From assembly GCA_013812465.1 (NCBI GenBank), contig JACCTK010000142.1, forward strand, positions 1-6,241: 6,241 nucleotides of DNA, given 5' to 3'. Below, piece after piece: positions 5,023 to 6,241 of the stretch. The number at the start of each line of letters is the position of its first letter. Position 1 is the first letter of the stretch. The translations under genes and the position numbers were made by a program. The notes beneath the pieces were generated by a model. It was not told the origin of the DNA and ran no database searches. It saw nothing but the letters and a program-made list of their open reading frames with translations. This DNA comes from Actinomycetota bacterium (GTDB lineage: Bacteria; Actinomycetota; Thermoleophilia; Gaiellales; Gaiellaceae).

Positions 5023-5028
5023 TACGGG

Positions 5029-6241
5029 ATGGCTAGGGCGAGCGAGGGTAACGAGCAGCTTCTCTGCAGCTTTTGCGGCAAGAGCCAGCGACAGGTCAAG
5101 AAGCTGATCGCCGGTCCTGGCGTCTACATCTGCGACGAGTGCATCGATCTCTGTAACGAGATCATCGACGAGGAGCTCACCACACCGGCCCAGCTCGACC
5201 TCGACAATCTGCCGAAGCCGCTCGACATCTACTCCGTCCTGAACGACTACGTCGTCTCGCAGGAGGAGTCCAAGCGCACCCTCGCCGTCGCGGTCTACAA
5301 CCACTACAAGCGCGTGCGCATGGGACTCGAGGACGCGGAGGTCGAGCTCGCGAAGTCGAACATCCTCCTACTCGGGCCGACCGGGTGCGGCAAGACGCTC
5401 CTCGCGCAGACTCTCGCGCGCATCCTGAACGTCCCCTTCGCGATCGCGGACGCGACGGCTCTGACCGAAGCCGGCTACGTCGGAGAAGATGTCGAGAACA
5501 TCCTCCTGAAGCTGATCCAGGCCGCGGACTTCGACATCAAGAAGGCGGAGACCGGGATCATCTACATCGACGAGGTCGACAAGATCGCGCGCAAGGCGGA
5601 CAACCCGTCGATCACGCGAGACGTGTCGGGTGAGGGGGTCCAGCAGGCGCTCCTCAAGATCCTCGAGGGGACGGTCGCCTCGGTGCCGCCGCAGGGCGGG
5701 CGCAAGCATCCGCACCAGGAGTTCCTCTCGATCGACACGACGAACATCCTCTTCATCTGCGGGGGAGCGTTTGCGGGCCTCGACAAGATCATCGAGCGCC
5801 GGATTGGCAAGAATACGGTCGGGTTCGGGGCCGACATTCGCTCGCGCTACTCCGGGGAGGGCGCCGAGCTCTTGACAAAGGTCATGCCCGAGGACCTGAT
5901 GTCCTTCGGCTTGATCCCCGAGTTCGTGGGGCGGCTCCCGGTCATCTCCGCCGTGCACCAGCTGACGAAGGAGGATCTCGTCGAGATCCTGACCGAGCCG
6001 CGAAACGCGCTCACGAAGCAGTACCAGCGCTTCTTCGGCTACGACTCGATCGAGCTCGTCTTCACCGACGACGCGCTGTGGCAGATCGCCGACCACGCGC
6101 TGGCGCGAGAGACGGGCGCGCGCGGGCTGCGCTCGATCATCGAGCTTGCGCTCCTCGATGTGATGTTCGAGCTCCCCTCTCGCACGGACGTGACCAAGTG
6201 CGTGATCACGAAAGAGACCATCTCCAAGGGTCTCAAACCGA
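5029..6241 (+). CDS. clpX: ATP-dependent Clp protease ATP-binding subunit ClpX (3' end cut off)
   Basis: This hexameric AAA+ unfoldase recognises tagged or damaged proteins and threads them into ClpP. The frame is open from ATG 5029 to the window end: 404 codons of an expected 420-430. The N-terminal zinc-binding domain has C13, C16, C35 and C38 (CSFC and CDEC). The ATPase domain has Walker A GPTGCGKT (116-123; the Cys variant is familiar from actinobacterial ClpX), pore loop GYVG (149-152) and Walker B IIYIDEVD (177-184, catalytic E182). Also present are the RKH pore loop (225-227), the ClpP-docking loop written VGF (264-266) where E. coli has IGF, the arginine finger R302 in PEFVGRLP, and sensor 2 GARGLR (363-368). 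No frame break is seen. It probably shares a transcript with tig and clpP, although the 171-bp gap with repeat R4 leaves room for its own promoter. Confidence 0.98.
   Translation, partial: MARASEGNEQLLCSFCGKSQRQVKKLIAGPGVYICDECIDLCNEIIDEELTTPAQLDLDNLPKPLDIYSVLNDYVVSQEESKRTLAVAVYNHYKRVRMGLEDAEVELAKSNILLLGPTGCGKTLLAQTLARILNVPFAIADATALTEAGYVGEDVENILLKLIQAADFDIKKAETGIIYIDEVDKIARKADNPSITRDVSGEGVQQALLKILEGTVASVPPQGGRKHPHQEFLSIDTTNILFICGGAFAGLDKIIERRIGKNTVGFGADIRSRYSGEGAELLTKVMPEDLMSFGLIPEFVGRLPVISAVHQLTKEDLVEILTEPRNALTKQYQRFFGYDSIELVFTDDALWQIADHALARETGARGLRSIIELALLDVMFELPSRTDVTKCVITKETISKGLKP

Noticed and set aside
5368..6096. Minus-strand frame of 242 codons over clpX
   Set aside because: It is antisense to the clearly coding AAA+ domain of clpX.

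Overview
The window is high-GC bacterial DNA. It most resembles an actinobacterial-grade lineage, possibly Thermoleophilia/Gaiellales. The clues are the tig-clpP-clpX order, a ClpX Walker A written GPTGCGKT as in actinobacterial ClpX, several TANNNT boxes placed for leaderless transcription, and a membrane module of the type seen before GGDEF domains in that group. This placement is an inference from recognised sequence features; no search was run.

Layout. Bases 1-572 (minus) hold the N-terminal membrane part of a truncated multi-pass protein that runs off the left edge. Bases 573-841 are non-coding and hold a nested hairpin (710-744) and a weak promoter. A 78-residue three-helix membrane protein follows (842-1078, plus). 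Its stop codon lies in the left arm of a 103-bp imperfect palindrome with 15-bp perfect ends (1075-1177). Next come a degenerate copy of a hairpin repeat (1213-1278), a tRNA-Leu(UAG) gene (1337-1422), and a diverged tandem duplication (1423-1632 and 1636-1865). Each unit of that duplication holds one hairpin repeat plus the 3' end of a flavin amine oxidase gene. The intact oxidase gene (solA-like, 1768-2886, minus) is separated by only 37 bp from the divergent tig gene (2924-4276). Tig overlaps clpP by four bases (ATGA), and clpP (4273-4857) is followed after 171 bp by clpX (5029 to the right edge, about 20 residues short). The clpP-clpX gap holds a CAG run and the best-preserved copy of the hairpin repeat.

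How it works together. Trigger factor, ClpP and ClpX form the usual protein-quality module: a ribosome-bound chaperone, the protease chamber and its unfoldase. The oxidase is metabolically unrelated and transcribed in the opposite direction.

The genes are ordinary. The unusual content is between them: a family of about 60-bp palindromic repeats with four copies in 3.8 kb; a mosaic tandem duplication in which 76 bp of coding sequence are identical while the flanks have diverged; a long MITE-like palindrome; and a trigger factor whose prolyl-isomerase domain looks eroded. I see no defence system, CRISPR array, transposase gene or integrase.
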